Below the pieces are notes generated by a model. That model worked only from the letters and a program-made list of their open reading frames with translations, was not told the DNA's origin and ran no database searches. Position numbers and translations under genes: made by a program. From contig NZ_WRXO01000002.1 in the NCBI RefSeq assembly GCF_009758125.1, positions 930,001 through 994,000 on the forward strand: 64,000 nucleotides of DNA, in the 5' to 3' direction. This document shows positions 9,398 through 18,329 of the stretch, piece by piece. The stretch comes from Chitinophaga oryziterrae. GTDB lineage: Bacteria; Bacteroidota; Bacteroidia; Chitinophagales; Chitinophagaceae. Within the stretch, counting starts at the first letter, position 1, and every line of letters begins with the position of its first letter.

Positions 9398-10798
9398 ATG
9401 AAGAAAATTTCATTACACATTCTGTTAGCTACGCTTTTGCTAACTCCTGCCTTAATGAACGCGCAGGTAAAGCAGGCGGCTACGCCGTTGGCAACCTTAC
9501 AGCAGCAATTCGTTGATCTGCGTTTTGGTATGTTCATTCACTTTAACATCCCAACTTTTGCAAATCAGGACTGGCCTGATCCGGAAGCGCCGGCATCTTT
9601 ATTCAATCCTACCAAACTGGATTGTAATCAATGGGCGGCAACCGCCAAGGCAGCTAATATGTCTTATGGTTGTCTGACCACCAAACATCACAGCGGCTTT
9701 TGTATCTGGGATACAAAAACAACTGATTACAATGTGATGAACAGCCCTCTTAAAAGAGATGTGGTAAAAGAATACACCACTGCATTCAGGGCGAAAGGTC
9801 TGAAAGTGATGTTGTATTACTCCATCCTGGACACACATCACAAACTGCGTCCAAACCAGATCACGCACAAGCACATCGAAATGGTAAAGGCGCAGCTCAC
9901 AGAACTGCTGACTAACTATGGAGAGATCACTGCGCTGATCATAGACGGATGGGACGCTCCATGGTCCAGGATCTCTTATGATGATGTTCCTTTTGAAGAG
10001 ATTTACCGCCTGATCAAAACTCTGCAGCCTAACTGCCTGGTGATGGACCTGAATGCGGCCAAATATCCGACAGAAGCATTGTTCTACACAGATATCAAGT
10101 CTTACGAACAGGGTGCCGGTCAGCACATTTCAAAAGAAAGCAACAAACTGCCTGCATTATCCTGTCTGCCAATTAATTCAGCCTGGTTCTGGAAAACGAA
10201 TTTCCCGGCTACACCTGTAAAAGATCCTGTGAAACTGGTGAACAACAACCTGGTAGAGTTAAACAAGGTATGGTGTAACTTCATTCTGAATGTAGCGCCT
10301 AACCGTGAAGGTCTGATTGATGATAATGCAGTAGCTGCGTTAAAAGAAATAGGTAAAATGTGGAAACCGGAAGGGCCTTTGCCTGCACTGGCTCCTGCAG
10401 AATCGCCTATCATCTCTTCCAACATTGCCAAACATCAACCGGCAAATTCCAGCTGGAGCGATGATATGAACATCATGGACTTTGCGAATGATGATGATTT
10501 CAGAAGCAGCTGGCAGTCTAACCCAACAGTGAAACAGCCATGGTATGAAATAGATTTCGATAAGGATAAGAGCTTTAATATGGTGACCATTGTAGAAGAT
10601 GGTAATAATATTAAGAAGTATCGCTTAGAGTACAATGAGAATGGTGTTTGGAAACCTTTGCCTGCAAGCAAGACAGAAGGTCGTGTGAAAATACACCGTT
10701 TTGACAGGGTATGGGGTGGCCGTGTGCGTATCCTCATAGATGAAGCAAGCGCAGCTCCTGCTATAGCAGAAGTAGGCGTGTATGATGAAAGAAGATAG
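9398..10798 (+). CDS. GH29 family alpha-L-fucosidase
   Basis: A 466-residue exported glycosidase (signal peptide ends LMNAQ, about residue 22). The GH29 barrel is recognised by FGMFIHFNIPTFANQDW, the CLTTKHHSGFCIWDT strand, KGLKVMLYYSILD and ALIIDGWDAPW. Asp183 in IIDGW sits where the catalytic nucleophile is expected. The acid/base residue is not conserved in this family and I cannot assign it. Residues about 340-466 form a beta-sandwich resembling a discoidin/F5-8C domain (KQPWYEIDFDKDKSFNMVTI to AIAEVGVYDE). It would remove alpha-linked fucose from glycans in the periplasm or outside the cell. It stands alone with its own terminator, so the target glycan cannot be read from context. Confidence 0.88.
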   Translation: MKKISLHILLATLLLTPALMNAQVKQAATPLATLQQQFVDLRFGMFIHFNIPTFANQDWPDPEAPASLFNPTKLDCNQWAATAKAANMSYGCLTTKHHSGFCIWDTKTTDYNVMNSPLKRDVVKEYTTAFRAKGLKVMLYYSILDTHHKLRPNQITHKHIEMVKAQLTELLTNYGEITALIIDGWDAPWSRISYDDVPFEEIYRLIKTLQPNCLVMDLNAAKYPTEALFYTDIKSYEQGAGQHISKESNKLPALSCLPINSAWFWKTNFPATPVKDPVKLVNNNLVELNKVWCNFILNVAPNREGLIDDNAVAALKEIGKMWKPEGPLPALAPAESPIISSNIAKHQPANSSWSDDMNIMDFANDDDFRSSWQSNPTVKQPWYEIDFDKDKSFNMVTIVEDGNNIKKYRLEYNENGVWKPLPASKTEGRVKIHRFDRVWGGRVRILIDEASAAPAIAEVGVYDERR

Positions 10799-10822
10799 AT
10801 AGACTTGCTCTTTATAGCATAC

Positions 10823-10853
10823 AACCCGGCTTCTGAAGAAGCCGGGTTTTTTA
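10823..10853 (+). terminator. rho-independent terminator of the fucosidase gene
   Basis: A perfect 11-bp stem, AACCCGGCTTC / GAAGCCGGGTT, closes the loop TGAA and is followed by TTTTTAT. It lies 25 bp after the stop codon. Confidence 0.9.
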
Positions 10854-10881
10854 TTTTATAATAATAGTTAAAACATCAGAA

Positions 10882-11040
10882 ACATGGAAGGCGATGGATG
10901 ATAAAGGGCAGGCTTTAACCGGTATGAGTGTACAGATTGAAGGTGCATCAAAAGAAGCAGCCGATGATAGTTTTCATATAGCCGTTCCTTATAACGATGC
11001 TGTACTGGTATTTGTACAAATGAGAACAATAAGGAAATGA
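10882..11040 (+). pseudogene. remnant of a SusC/TonB-receptor N-terminal domain
   Basis: In one frame, with an ATG at 10894 and a stop at 11038-11040, the DNA reads MDDKGQALTGMSVQIEGASK, then EAADDSFHIAVPYNDAVLVF, then VQMRTIRK. This matches the carboxypeptidase-regulatory-like domain of SusC proteins, normally of the form DxKGxPLPGVSVxIxGT, then DADGxFxIxVP, then LVFSFVGM. A few residues are deleted in the DADG loop and near the SFVG strand. There is no signal peptide before it and no plug or barrel after it. I read it as a decayed fragment of a lost SusC gene rather than a live 48-residue protein. Confidence 0.7.
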
Positions 11041-11095
11041 TTTTTTATGTTCAGTTCCAATTGTGCCAGCTTTCACAATCACTTAGTACTGGTAG

Positions 11096-11116
11096 AGCCG
11101 GGGAATATCTCCGGCT
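11096..11116 (-). terminator. possible terminator hairpin after the DUF4126-like gene
   Basis: The stem AGCCGGGGA / TCTCCGGCT (one G-T wobble, loop ATA) lies just beyond the stop of the minus-strand gene at 11121. It lacks a clear T-run in that direction. Confidence 0.4.
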
Positions 11117-11120
11117 TTGT

Positions 11121-11537
11121 TTATTTCTTTTCCAGCAGCAGGCTGCCAATACAAATCATAGCTACGTCTTCTACCAATCCTGCCACAGGATCTGGACTGC
11201 CGGTTCTTTTACCGAACTGTTTTCTTGCATAGTAGGTGATGTAGGCGCCGGTAACAGCCGCTGCTGCGCCTATTAAGGCGCCTAGCCAGGGATTTCTGCG
11301 TCTTCGGTGGCTTACTACTGCTCCTGTAATAGCGCCCGAAACACTGCGGCCTATCAGTCCTTCTTTTGCGATACGGTCACCAATACCGGGTAATTTGTCA
11401 ACATAAAGTTCTCCGGCAGCCATCAACGTAAATACACTGTTATTGGGGAACAGCAAAGCAGGCGTGAGTGCTGCCCTTGCACCAGCAATGGCGCTTACTC
11501 CGGCAATGATGGCTAAGTCTTTCTGGGAATCTGTCAT
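11121..11537 (-). CDS. DUF4126-like small membrane protein
   Basis: A 138-residue hydrophobic protein starting MTDSQKDLAIIAGVSAIAGA; I use this ATG rather than one 10 codons upstream because the extra residues look non-coding. It has three or four hydrophobic stretches (AGVSAIAGARAALTPALLF, VSGAITGAVVS, WLGALIGAAAAVTGAYITYY, VAMICIGSLLL). A conserved-looking middle contains AAGELYVDKLPGIGDRI. The ARAALTP and GEL-D-P pattern resembles DUF4126 proteins, which are small inner-membrane proteins of unknown function. It is 45 bp from the CPBP protease gene in the same orientation, so the two may share a transcript. Confidence 0.6.
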   Translation of the reverse strand: MTDSQKDLAIIAGVSAIAGARAALTPALLFPNNSVFTLMAAGELYVDKLPGIGDRIAKEGLIGRSVSGAITGAVVSHRRRRNPWLGALIGAAAAVTGAYITYYARKQFGKRTGSPDPVAGLVEDVAMICIGSLLLEKK

Positions 11538-11582
11538 TTTTGTGCAGTTTATGCAGATAAGGCTCACAAAATCGTACCAGTT

Positions 11583-12449
11583 TTAAGAATCAGACTTTAA
11601 TTCTCCGCGCCGGCTCCAAAAGTAAATGGCCAGCAGTGACGTTATCACTGGCAGTACTACGCCAAACTCATCATAAAAATATTTAGTCTTACCGGTATCA
11701 ACAGTTAACGGCGTAAAGAAGGTCTGGATGAACAGGTTATGACTGGCATGCAGTAACACGCCTGTCCATAGGCTCCCTGATTTCAGGCGGAACCAGGTGA
11801 ATATAAAACTCGAACTTATCACCATCACTGCAAAACAACTTAAACCATACCATGCGGGAGTGCCGCTGTTATAATCCGCAAAAAGAAGGATAGGAACATG
11901 CCATAAGGCCCAGATAAAACCTGTAATCAGTGATGTCTGGGTATAACCGGTGATCTTGTATAATTCCGGTACCAGAAATCCCCGCCATCCTATTTCTTCA
12001 CCTGTTGCAGTAGCCATACTTCTTACCATCCCAAAAAAACTATAAAGGATGAAATAGAGCAGGATGACCACTGGACCAGGTAAATGTTCTGCCCCGAATG
12101 ACTCGGCAATTTGTTTAACGAACTCTTTATTATAAAACCCGCCCCAGCCTGTCAGCCATATGATAAGGTACGCAAGAGTAGTATAAAGAAGAGGAGTGAG
12201 ATAACTCCATAACTGGTAGGTGGGATTTCCCCATTTCCAGGCCAGATCAGATATTTTTCTTTTTAAGAGGAGGGAAGTGATAAATGCAGAAAGAGCAGGG
12301 CTCCACATCAAACCTGTCACAAATAGTCCTTTCGCGCTGCCTACCTTGCCCGTATGAATGATCTCTGCATAAAATATGGAACTGATGGCAAAAGTAAAAA
12401 ACAGGAACAGGAAGATAGCTTTACGTGTCTGGTTAACAGGTTGATTCAT
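11583..12449 (-). CDS. CPBP family intramembrane glutamic endopeptidase (CAAX-protease-like)
   Basis: A 288-residue membrane protein with about eight hydrophobic segments. The CPBP motifs are intact: ATGEEIGWRGFLVPEL (motif 1, EExxxR), GFIWALWHVPILL (motif 2, with catalytic His) and LHASHNLFIQ (motif 3). Members cleave or bind prenylated or other membrane peptides. In bacteria they are often tied to peptide processing or self-immunity, but the substrate here cannot be inferred. I start at the ATG ending at 12449 (MNQPVNQTRKAIFLF); another in-frame ATG lies 8 codons upstream. The 185-bp inverted-repeat element begins 65 bp upstream of this start. Confidence 0.88.
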   Translation of the reverse strand: MNQPVNQTRKAIFLFLFFTFAISSIFYAEIIHTGKVGSAKGLFVTGLMWSPALSAFITSLLLKRKISDLAWKWGNPTYQLWSYLTPLLYTTLAYLIIWLTGWGGFYNKEFVKQIAESFGAEHLPGPVVILLYFILYSFFGMVRSMATATGEEIGWRGFLVPELYKITGYTQTSLITGFIWALWHVPILLFADYNSGTPAWYGLSCFAVMVISSSFIFTWFRLKSGSLWTGVLLHASHNLFIQTFFTPLTVDTGKTKYFYDEFGVVLPVITSLLAIYFWSRRGELKSDS

Positions 12450-12514
12450 GGTAGTGAAATTTAGTATAAACAAGATATGAAAATTACTATATTTATCGCA
12501 TGCTGACCGGACAA

Positions 12515-12700
12515 GGGTAGTGCCTCAGTTTGATTACATGATCTTCGCGCCAGGTGTTGTTGGTCCATAAATACACCTTATCTGACGTGAATATTAGGTG
12601 AAGTTAAATTGAAAAACAAATCCTGAACCCATATTCCAAAGTTAAATCAGAGAACTAAACAGTCAGATGCAGTGTATTTATGGACCAACAACATCTGGCA
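12515..12700. repeat. MITE-like inverted-repeat element, copy 1
   Basis: A 37-bp left arm at 12550-12586 (begins CCAGGTGTTGTTGGTCCATA) is the reverse complement of the right arm at 12662-12698 at 33 of 37 positions. The 75-bp centre is non-coding. About 35 bp left of the left arm (from GGGTAGTGCCTCAG) also recur in the second copy at 22591-22774, in the same orientation. The centres are nearly identical. No transposase is present. It could be a miniature inverted-repeat transposable element or a dispersed structured RNA/regulatory element. Confidence 0.8.
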
Positions 12701-12851
12701 ATCCAGGCTGTAATAACATTCGACCTGAGTCACTACCTGGTGGAGGTTAATAATAGATCAGATCAGGCAGTACTGAGATTTCCTCTTTTTTTCCCGATAT
12801 TTGATTCAGATAGCCGGTACAACGAATTTTCCCTTCCGTTTATGAAAGAAC

Positions 12852-13424
12852 ATGGATAATACATTATTGGATAAAGTGATTGCAGGTGATGAAAGGGCTT
12901 TCCGGGTGCTGTTTGATACACACCGCGATAAACTTTATGCGTATATGTTACGCTTATCCAATGAACGTACACTAGCAGAAGATATCGTACAGGAAGTCTT
13001 TTTAAAAATATGGATAGGGCGGGAGCAGTTGGCAGATATCAGAAACTTCGATGCCTACCTGTTCACTATCGCCAGGAACCATGCTTTTAACCTCTCCAAA
13101 CAGATTGTCTATCGTAAAGCATTACTGTTCCAGATTACTTCAACACAGCCCCAATCCGATGAATGCACCGAAAAGGAGGTAGATTTTAAAAACTTACAGT
13201 CATTATTAGCCAGGGAGTTAGGTAAACTTCCCCCGCAACAAAAGAAGATTTTCACACTCAGTCGTTTCGAAGGGCTTTCCAATGAGGATATCGCCCGTCA
13301 GCAGTCAATTTCAATAGGAACAGTGAAGAAACACCTAAGTCTGGCTACACAGACCTTAAAAGCCGCTTTAAAGGATAAAGCAGACATTGTAATGATCGTA
13401 GGCATTATCGTAAAGTTTTTTTAA
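12852..13424 (+). CDS. FecI-like ECF sigma factor (SusC locus 1)
   Basis: A 190-residue ECF sigma factor. Region 2 includes FDTHRDKLYAYMLRLSNERT, LAEDIVQEVFLKIW and FDAYLFTIARNHAFN. Region 4 includes LPPQQKKIFTLSRFEGLSNE followed by DIARQQSISIGTVKKHLSLA. The C-terminal hydrophobic tail (IVMIVGIIVKFF) is usual in Bacteroidota FecI-like factors. It lies 44 bp upstream of a FecR anti-sigma gene and a SusC gene with an STN signalling domain. The likely mechanism is that substrate-loaded SusC signals through FecR to release this factor, which then drives the locus at 14709-21907. Confidence 0.92.
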   Translation: MDNTLLDKVIAGDERAFRVLFDTHRDKLYAYMLRLSNERTLAEDIVQEVFLKIWIGREQLADIRNFDAYLFTIARNHAFNLSKQIVYRKALLFQITSTQPQSDECTEKEVDFKNLQSLLARELGKLPPQQKKIFTLSRFEGLSNEDIARQQSISIGTVKKHLSLATQTLKAALKDKADIVMIVGIIVKFF

Positions 13425-13468
13425 ATCCGACTACTCCTTTCTTCTCAGCAGTTTGTCATAATAGTAAG

Positions 13469-14596
13469 ATGTCACTAAAAAAGCTTCTGGAAAAGCATTT
13501 TAATGGAACCGCAACACCCGGGGAAATTACGGAGTTGCAGGAATTACTTGCAAAGTCAGCAAATGATGCTGACCTGGATGCGTCATTGCAGGAACTCTGG
13601 GAAAATTTTACCCCCGATACTGCGCTGTCAGATAAAAAGGCAGATGAAATATTCGCTGCTATCACCGAACACCGGCAAAGACGTCTCTGGTGGCCGGCAG
13701 CAGCTGTGATCATTATACTGTTAATGGCAGGCGGCGCTAAACTGATATTCCACAAATCTGTACAGCATACGGCCACACTGGCTTTTAAAAACGATGTAGC
13801 ACCAGGTGGTAATCACGCCATCCTCACCCTGGGCGATGGTAAGCAGATCAGCCTGGACAGCGCCGGAAACGGGGCGTTGGGGAAACAGGGAGCAACCACG
13901 ATATTGAAATTGAACAACGGGCAACTGGCTTACGAGGCAAAAGGTATAATCCCGCAGCAGGTATCATATAATAAAATCACCACTCCCCGGGGCGGACAAT
14001 TCCAGATCGTATTACCGGATGGGACCAAAGTATGGATGAACGCCGCTTCTTCTCTGCGCTTCCCTACCGCATTCTCAGGAAACGACCGCCAGGTGGAACT
14101 GACCGGCGAAGCCTATTTCGAAGTAGCAAAGGACCAGGCCAAACCGTTTATCGTCAACGTAAACAGGATGAAAGTAGAGGTGCTGGGTACCCACTTTAAT
14201 GTAATGAGCTACCCGGATGAAAAGAGCATTCAGACAACCTTGCTGGAAGGTGCCGTAAACGTATCCGGAAACGGACATTCCCAAAAACTCCAGCCTGGAC
14301 AACAGGCGGAATTATCAATCAATGGTAATCTGCAACTGGTAGCAGACCCCGATATAGAAAGCGCACTTGCATGGAAAAATGGCTATTTCCAGTTTAATAA
14401 AGCCGATCTGCAAAGTGTAATGCGCCAGCTGTCCCGTTGGTATGATATTGAAGTAGTGTATAAAGATCAGGTACCTGATTTCATGTTTGTCGGGCAGTTA
14501 GATAAGAACGCGAATCTGTCAGTAATCCTGAAGATACTGGAGCGCAGTCAGGTACATTTTACCGTAGAGGGTAGAAAGATCACAGTAAAAGAATAA
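13469..14596 (+). CDS. FecR family anti-sigma factor (SusC locus 1)
   Basis: A 375-residue protein with the complete FecR layout. The cytoplasmic anti-sigma segment (residues 1-70) is followed by one transmembrane helix (WWPAAAVIIILLMAGGAKLI, about 73-92). The periplasmic FecR domain includes TPRGGQFQIVLPDGTKVWMN, the ASSLRFPTAF segment and VELTGEAYFEVAKD. The C-terminal DUF4974-like STN-contact domain runs from WKNGYFQFNKADLQSVMRQL to HFTVEGRKITVKE. It would hold the upstream sigma factor inactive until contacted by the STN domain of SusC. It is 112 bp before the SusC start. Confidence 0.93.
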   Translation: MSLKKLLEKHFNGTATPGEITELQELLAKSANDADLDASLQELWENFTPDTALSDKKADEIFAAITEHRQRRLWWPAAAVIIILLMAGGAKLIFHKSVQHTATLAFKNDVAPGGNHAILTLGDGKQISLDSAGNGALGKQGATTILKLNNGQLAYEAKGIIPQQVSYNKITTPRGGQFQIVLPDGTKVWMNAASSLRFPTAFSGNDRQVELTGEAYFEVAKDQAKPFIVNVNRMKVEVLGTHFNVMSYPDEKSIQTTLLEGAVNVSGNGHSQKLQPGQQAELSINGNLQLVADPDIESALAWKNGYFQFNKADLQSVMRQLSRWYDIEVVYKDQVPDFMFVGQLDKNANLSVILKILERSQVHFTVEGRKITVKE

Positions 14597-14671
14597 ACCA
14601 AAATCTGACAATACATGAACAAAATCTACTTAACAGGTTAAGTCCCCTTACTTATACCTATCCACACCATC

Positions 14672-14731
14672 ATGAAGACAATTTTATTAACCAAAAACTC
14701 ATCAAGGTATGAATATGCCCATGCGCGGTAA
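14672..14731 (+). other. possible 19-codon upstream ORF overlapping the SusC start
   Basis: An ATG at 14672 opens a 19-codon frame (MKTILLTKNSSRYEYAHAR) that runs over the SusC ATG at 14709 and stops at 14729-14731. It may couple translation or may be chance. A small palindrome, ACTTAAC-AG-GTTAAGT, lies upstream at 14628-14643. Confidence 0.25.
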
Positions 14732-17700
14732 AACCAGGCCTGGATACCGTTTCTTTACTGTACTCTTACTGCTTGTTTTTAGCCTGCAGATCAATGCAAA
14801 TGGCTACTCGCAGAACATTACCTATACCGGTAAACATGTACCTCTGGAAAAAATATTCGCAGTAATTAAACAACAAACTGGTTACCTCTTCTGGTACGAT
14901 TATAAACTGCTTAAAAATGCCCCTCCCGTTGACATCTCCGTAAAAGATGCAACAATAGCCCAGGTCATGAGCCTGTGCTTAAAAGATCAGTCACTCACAT
15001 ATACTATAGAAGATAAAACCATCATCGTAAGTCATAAACCGGTAACAGAACCTGTACAGGTAACAATGGCAACCCCACAGGAAAAAGTAACCGGTGTGGT
15101 ACGTGATGAAAAAGGGAATGCATTACCTGGCGTTTCTGTACGTGTAAAAGGATCTACTACAGGTACTTCCACTGCTGCTGACGGTTCCTTTTCACTGGAT
15201 GTTACTCCTGGCGCTATCCTGGTGTTCTCTTTCGTAGGGATGGAAGCTAAAGAAGTAGCGGCGAATGGCAATGGCCAGATGAAGATTCAGCTGCAATCCA
15301 AAGCGGGTGCATTATCTGAAATAGTAGTAACCGGTTTCGGTGAAAGCCGTAAAACGAGAAGCCTGGGATATGCTGTTACTCAGGTATCCGGTGAAGATAT
15401 CAAACGTGCAAACCCTATCAACCCTATTGCTGCATTACAAGGCATGGTGGCAGGTTTGCAGGTGCAGTCCGGCGTGGGTGGCCCACAGGCAAGCACCCGC
15501 TTCCTGATAAGAGGTAGTTCTTCTCTGGACCCTTACGGTAACCAGCCACTGATCGTACTGGACGATATCGTGATGGACCAGAACGTGGTGACGCCAAACA
15601 AAGCCAGCGATCAGGACTTTGGTAATATCCTGAAAGATATCAACCCCGATGATATTGAATCTATCAGTATCTTAAAAGGTGGTGCAGTAACCGCATTGTA
15701 TGGTAGTCGTGCATCCAATGGCGTTATCCTGATCAAAACAAAAAAAGGATACAGCCAGAAAGGACTCGGTGTTTCTTTCTCCGCAGATGTACTATATGCA
15801 ACTCCTTACAAGACGGTAGATCTGCAGAATAAGTATGGTGGTGGGTTTGGATTGAATGACTTTTTAAAAGATGCAGACGGTAATCTGTCTATCAATCCGG
15901 CTAACTACTTCTATAATTTTGGTCCTGAAATGACAGGCCAGCCGGTAACCGATATCACAGGCAAGAAAATCCTGAATAACCCTCGTCCTCACAACGCATT
16001 GGATGCATTCCGTACCGGTGTTACACGTAACTATAATGTGGGTGTGTCCGGTGCTACGGAAAGAGGTACTTACCGTTTGGCTTATTCGAACCTTTACTCT
16101 GAAGGCGTTACTCCCAATAACGACCTGAAAAGGAATAACCTCACGTTCAGGGCTACACAGAGACTGGCAGGTGTACTGCTGGTAGATGCAAATGCTACTT
16201 ATGTACAAAGCAACGGAAGGAACCCTGCTAACGTGGGAAGCAATGGTACACTGCGTAACTTCGTATATGGTGGTTCAAGGAACTACGATACCAAGTACTG
16301 GATGTCTCATTATATAGATGAAGAAAATGGTGGTGTAAATGCGAACGATCCAACCGGATTAACATACGTTTTCTACAGCCTGTTCCAGAACAGCAATACA
16401 CAGGTAGAAAATAACTTCCGTGGTAGTGTTGACCTGAAAGCTACCCTGTTAAAGGGATTAGACTGGCAGGGTAACGTGAGTGTGAATTACATCGGTATCA
16501 ATGGTGAAAATAAAAGAAGAGGACAGGATGTTGGTTTTGGAAGCCCTGCTTATGAAACCACTACTTCCAATACAAGAGTAGAACGTTACAGATCTAACTT
16601 AAACTACAACACTACGGTTAACAGGGACTTTACCATGTTACTGCAGGCGGGTGGTGAAATAGTGAAATCTACTTCAAAAAGCATGTATGCTTCTATGAAC
16701 GGGTACGTACTTCCTGATATCTATCGTTTATCCAATTCCAATGGGAAAGCGAATGTGACAGAGTATGCTCCTAATCAGCAGCAAACTACTTCAGCGTTTG
16801 GTCAGGGTAGCTTAACTTACCGCGATTACCTTACGTTGAACCTGTATGCGAGGAATGACTGGAACTCTACCCTGGTATACAATGACGGTCATGGTAACTA
16901 TTCTTACTTCTATCCCGGTGTGGATGTGGCGTGGGTATTCACCGATGCCTTTAAAATGCCAAAAGCATTTGATTATGGTAAACTGCGTTTGTCTTATGCC
17001 AGCGTAGGTGGTGGTACAAATACTTATACTGCCAATACAGGTGCTTATTCGGCTAACAGTCCTTATAACAGTGCAAACGGTGCATCTGTTGTAAACTATA
17101 AATTCAGCTCTAACACATTGCCTAACCAGTCTCTTTCCCCAACCCGTTCTACCAAACTGGAAGCTGGTCTGGAAGCAAAGTTCTTCAAAAACCGCTTAGG
17201 TGCTGATATCACTTATTATTCCCAGGATAGCAAAAGTCAGATCATCAGCTTCTCTGCACCTATAGAATCAGGTGTATCTGCTACGCTGATCAATGGTGGT
17301 AAAGTGCGCAACCAGGGATGGGAAATCCGTTTGAATGCAACACCCGTTCAAACGAAGAACTTTACCTGGGATACTTACTTCAATTACACCCGTAACAGAA
17401 ACAAAGTGTTAACACTTCCTTATAACCTTGATTATGTATCACTGGGTTATGGTGATGGTTACCAGGTAATTGCCAAAAAGGGCGGCGACTATGGAACTGT
17501 TATCGCTGGTTATGGATATGCATACTATAAGGACTCAGATGGTTCCCATGCAGCATCTAATGGCAAGCGCGTACTGAATATGACCAATTCCAAAGGTTCT
17601 TCCGTTTATGTAAGAGCACAGAACTACACACAGGGCGCTTCACAGCAACCCGTAGTAGGCCATATCACACCAGACTTCCTGGGTAACTGGCGCAATAATT

Positions 17701-18317
17701 TCAATTACAAGAACTGGCAGTTAGGTTTTGTAATGGACAGCAAAATTGGTGGTACTATCTATTCGACAACGCATGATCTGGGTTCATGGTTAGGTAGCAT
17801 CGAGAGCACCCTGCCTTACAGAACAAAGGCAACTGGTGGACTGGCTTTCACCAATGCCGCTGGTACTGCACTGGAAAATGGTGTGATCCTGGACGGTGTG
17901 TACAAACAAGGTACAGTGCTGGTAGGACTTGATGGTGCTTCGCACGATCTCTCCGGTGTAAGTATGAAAGAAGCATATGATAAAGGTTGGGTAAATCCTA
18001 CCGCCGCTACCTCCTTATATCAGAATACCCACAGCTGGGCGAATGGTATCAGGGAAGCATCTATGTTTACTTCTTCATGGATCTCCCTGCAGCAGGTAAG
18101 TCTTACTTACGATATGCCATCTAAGCTGGTTAACAGACTTAAACTAAATGGTTTAAGGGTAACAGTAATGGGTAATAACCTGATGTACCTGTACAACAGT
18201 GCAAAGGATCATATCAATCCTGAGAACCTGAACAGTACCGGATCTGATGCGATGACGGAAGGGTCTGCAATGCCTTATATCCGCAGCTTTGGATTTTCTA
18301 TTAATGGCAGTTTCTAA
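14709..18317 (+). CDS. SusC/RagA TonB-linked outer membrane protein with STN domain (locus 1)
   Basis: A 1202-residue protein. Signal peptide about 1-34 (ends ANGYSQ). STN signalling domain about 40-105 (VPLEKIFAVIKQQTGYLFWY, MSLCLKDQSLTYTIED). Carboxypeptidase-regulatory-like domain about 125-200 (VTGVVRDEKGNALPGVSVRV, VFSFVGMEAKEV). The plug begins EIVVTGFGESRKTRSLGYAV and carries LQGMVAGLQV, RGSSSLDPYGNQPLIVLDD, ILKGGAVTALYGSRASNGVI and LIKTKKG. A TonB-dependent barrel follows, ending RSFGFSINGSF. It imports a nutrient across the outer membrane together with the SusD lipoprotein 12 bp downstream. The STN domain links it to the FecR/sigma pair upstream. The substrate is unknown; the redoxin and copper-monooxygenase-like genes downstream argue against a simple glycan locus. 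Confidence 0.93.
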   Translation: MNMPMRGKTRPGYRFFTVLLLLVFSLQINANGYSQNITYTGKHVPLEKIFAVIKQQTGYLFWYDYKLLKNAPPVDISVKDATIAQVMSLCLKDQSLTYTIEDKTIIVSHKPVTEPVQVTMATPQEKVTGVVRDEKGNALPGVSVRVKGSTTGTSTAADGSFSLDVTPGAILVFSFVGMEAKEVAANGNGQMKIQLQSKAGALSEIVVTGFGESRKTRSLGYAVTQVSGEDIKRANPINPIAALQGMVAGLQVQSGVGGPQASTRFLIRGSSSLDPYGNQPLIVLDDIVMDQNVVTPNKASDQDFGNILKDINPDDIESISILKGGAVTALYGSRASNGVILIKTKKGYSQKGLGVSFSADVLYATPYKTVDLQNKYGGGFGLNDFLKDADGNLSINPANYFYNFGPEMTGQPVTDITGKKILNNPRPHNALDAFRTGVTRNYNVGVSGATERGTYRLAYSNLYSEGVTPNNDLKRNNLTFRATQRLAGVLLVDANATYVQSNGRNPANVGSNGTLRNFVYGGSRNYDTKYWMSHYIDEENGGVNANDPTGLTYVFYSLFQNSNTQVENNFRGSVDLKATLLKGLDWQGNVSVNYIGINGENKRRGQDVGFGSPAYETTTSNTRVERYRSNLNYNTTVNRDFTMLLQAGGEIVKSTSKSMYASMNGYVLPDIYRLSNSNGKANVTEYAPNQQQTTSAFGQGSLTYRDYLTLNLYARNDWNSTLVYNDGHGNYSYFYPGVDVAWVFTDAFKMPKAFDYGKLRLSYASVGGGTNTYTANTGAYSANSPYNSANGASVVNYKFSSNTLPNQSLSPTRSTKLEAGLEAKFFKNRLGADITYYSQDSKSQIISFSAPIESGVSATLINGGKVRNQGWEIRLNATPVQTKNFTWDTYFNYTRNRNKVLTLPYNLDYVSLGYGDGYQVIAKKGGDYGTVIAGYGYAYYKDSDGSHAASNGKRVLNMTNSKGSSVYVRAQNYTQGASQQPVVGHITPDFLGNWRNNFNYKNWQLGFVMDSKIGGTIYSTTHDLGSWLGSIESTLPYRTKATGGLAFTNAAGTALENGVILDGVYKQGTVLVGLDGASHDLSGVSMKEAYDKGWVNPTAATSLYQNTHSWANGIREASMFTSSWISLQQVSLTYDMPSKLVNRLKLNGLRVTVMGNNLMYLYNSAKDHINPENLNSTGSDAMTEGSAMPYIRSFGFSINGSF

Positions 18318-18329
18318 AAATTTAAAATT

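Noticed and set aside
11037..11276. Plus-strand frames opposite the DUF4126-like gene
   Set aside because: Antisense to a gene with clear membrane-protein character; no signal peptide or motif.
12763..12972. Minus-strand frame over the start of the locus 1 sigma factor
   Set aside because: Antisense to a well-supported ECF sigma gene; no motif.
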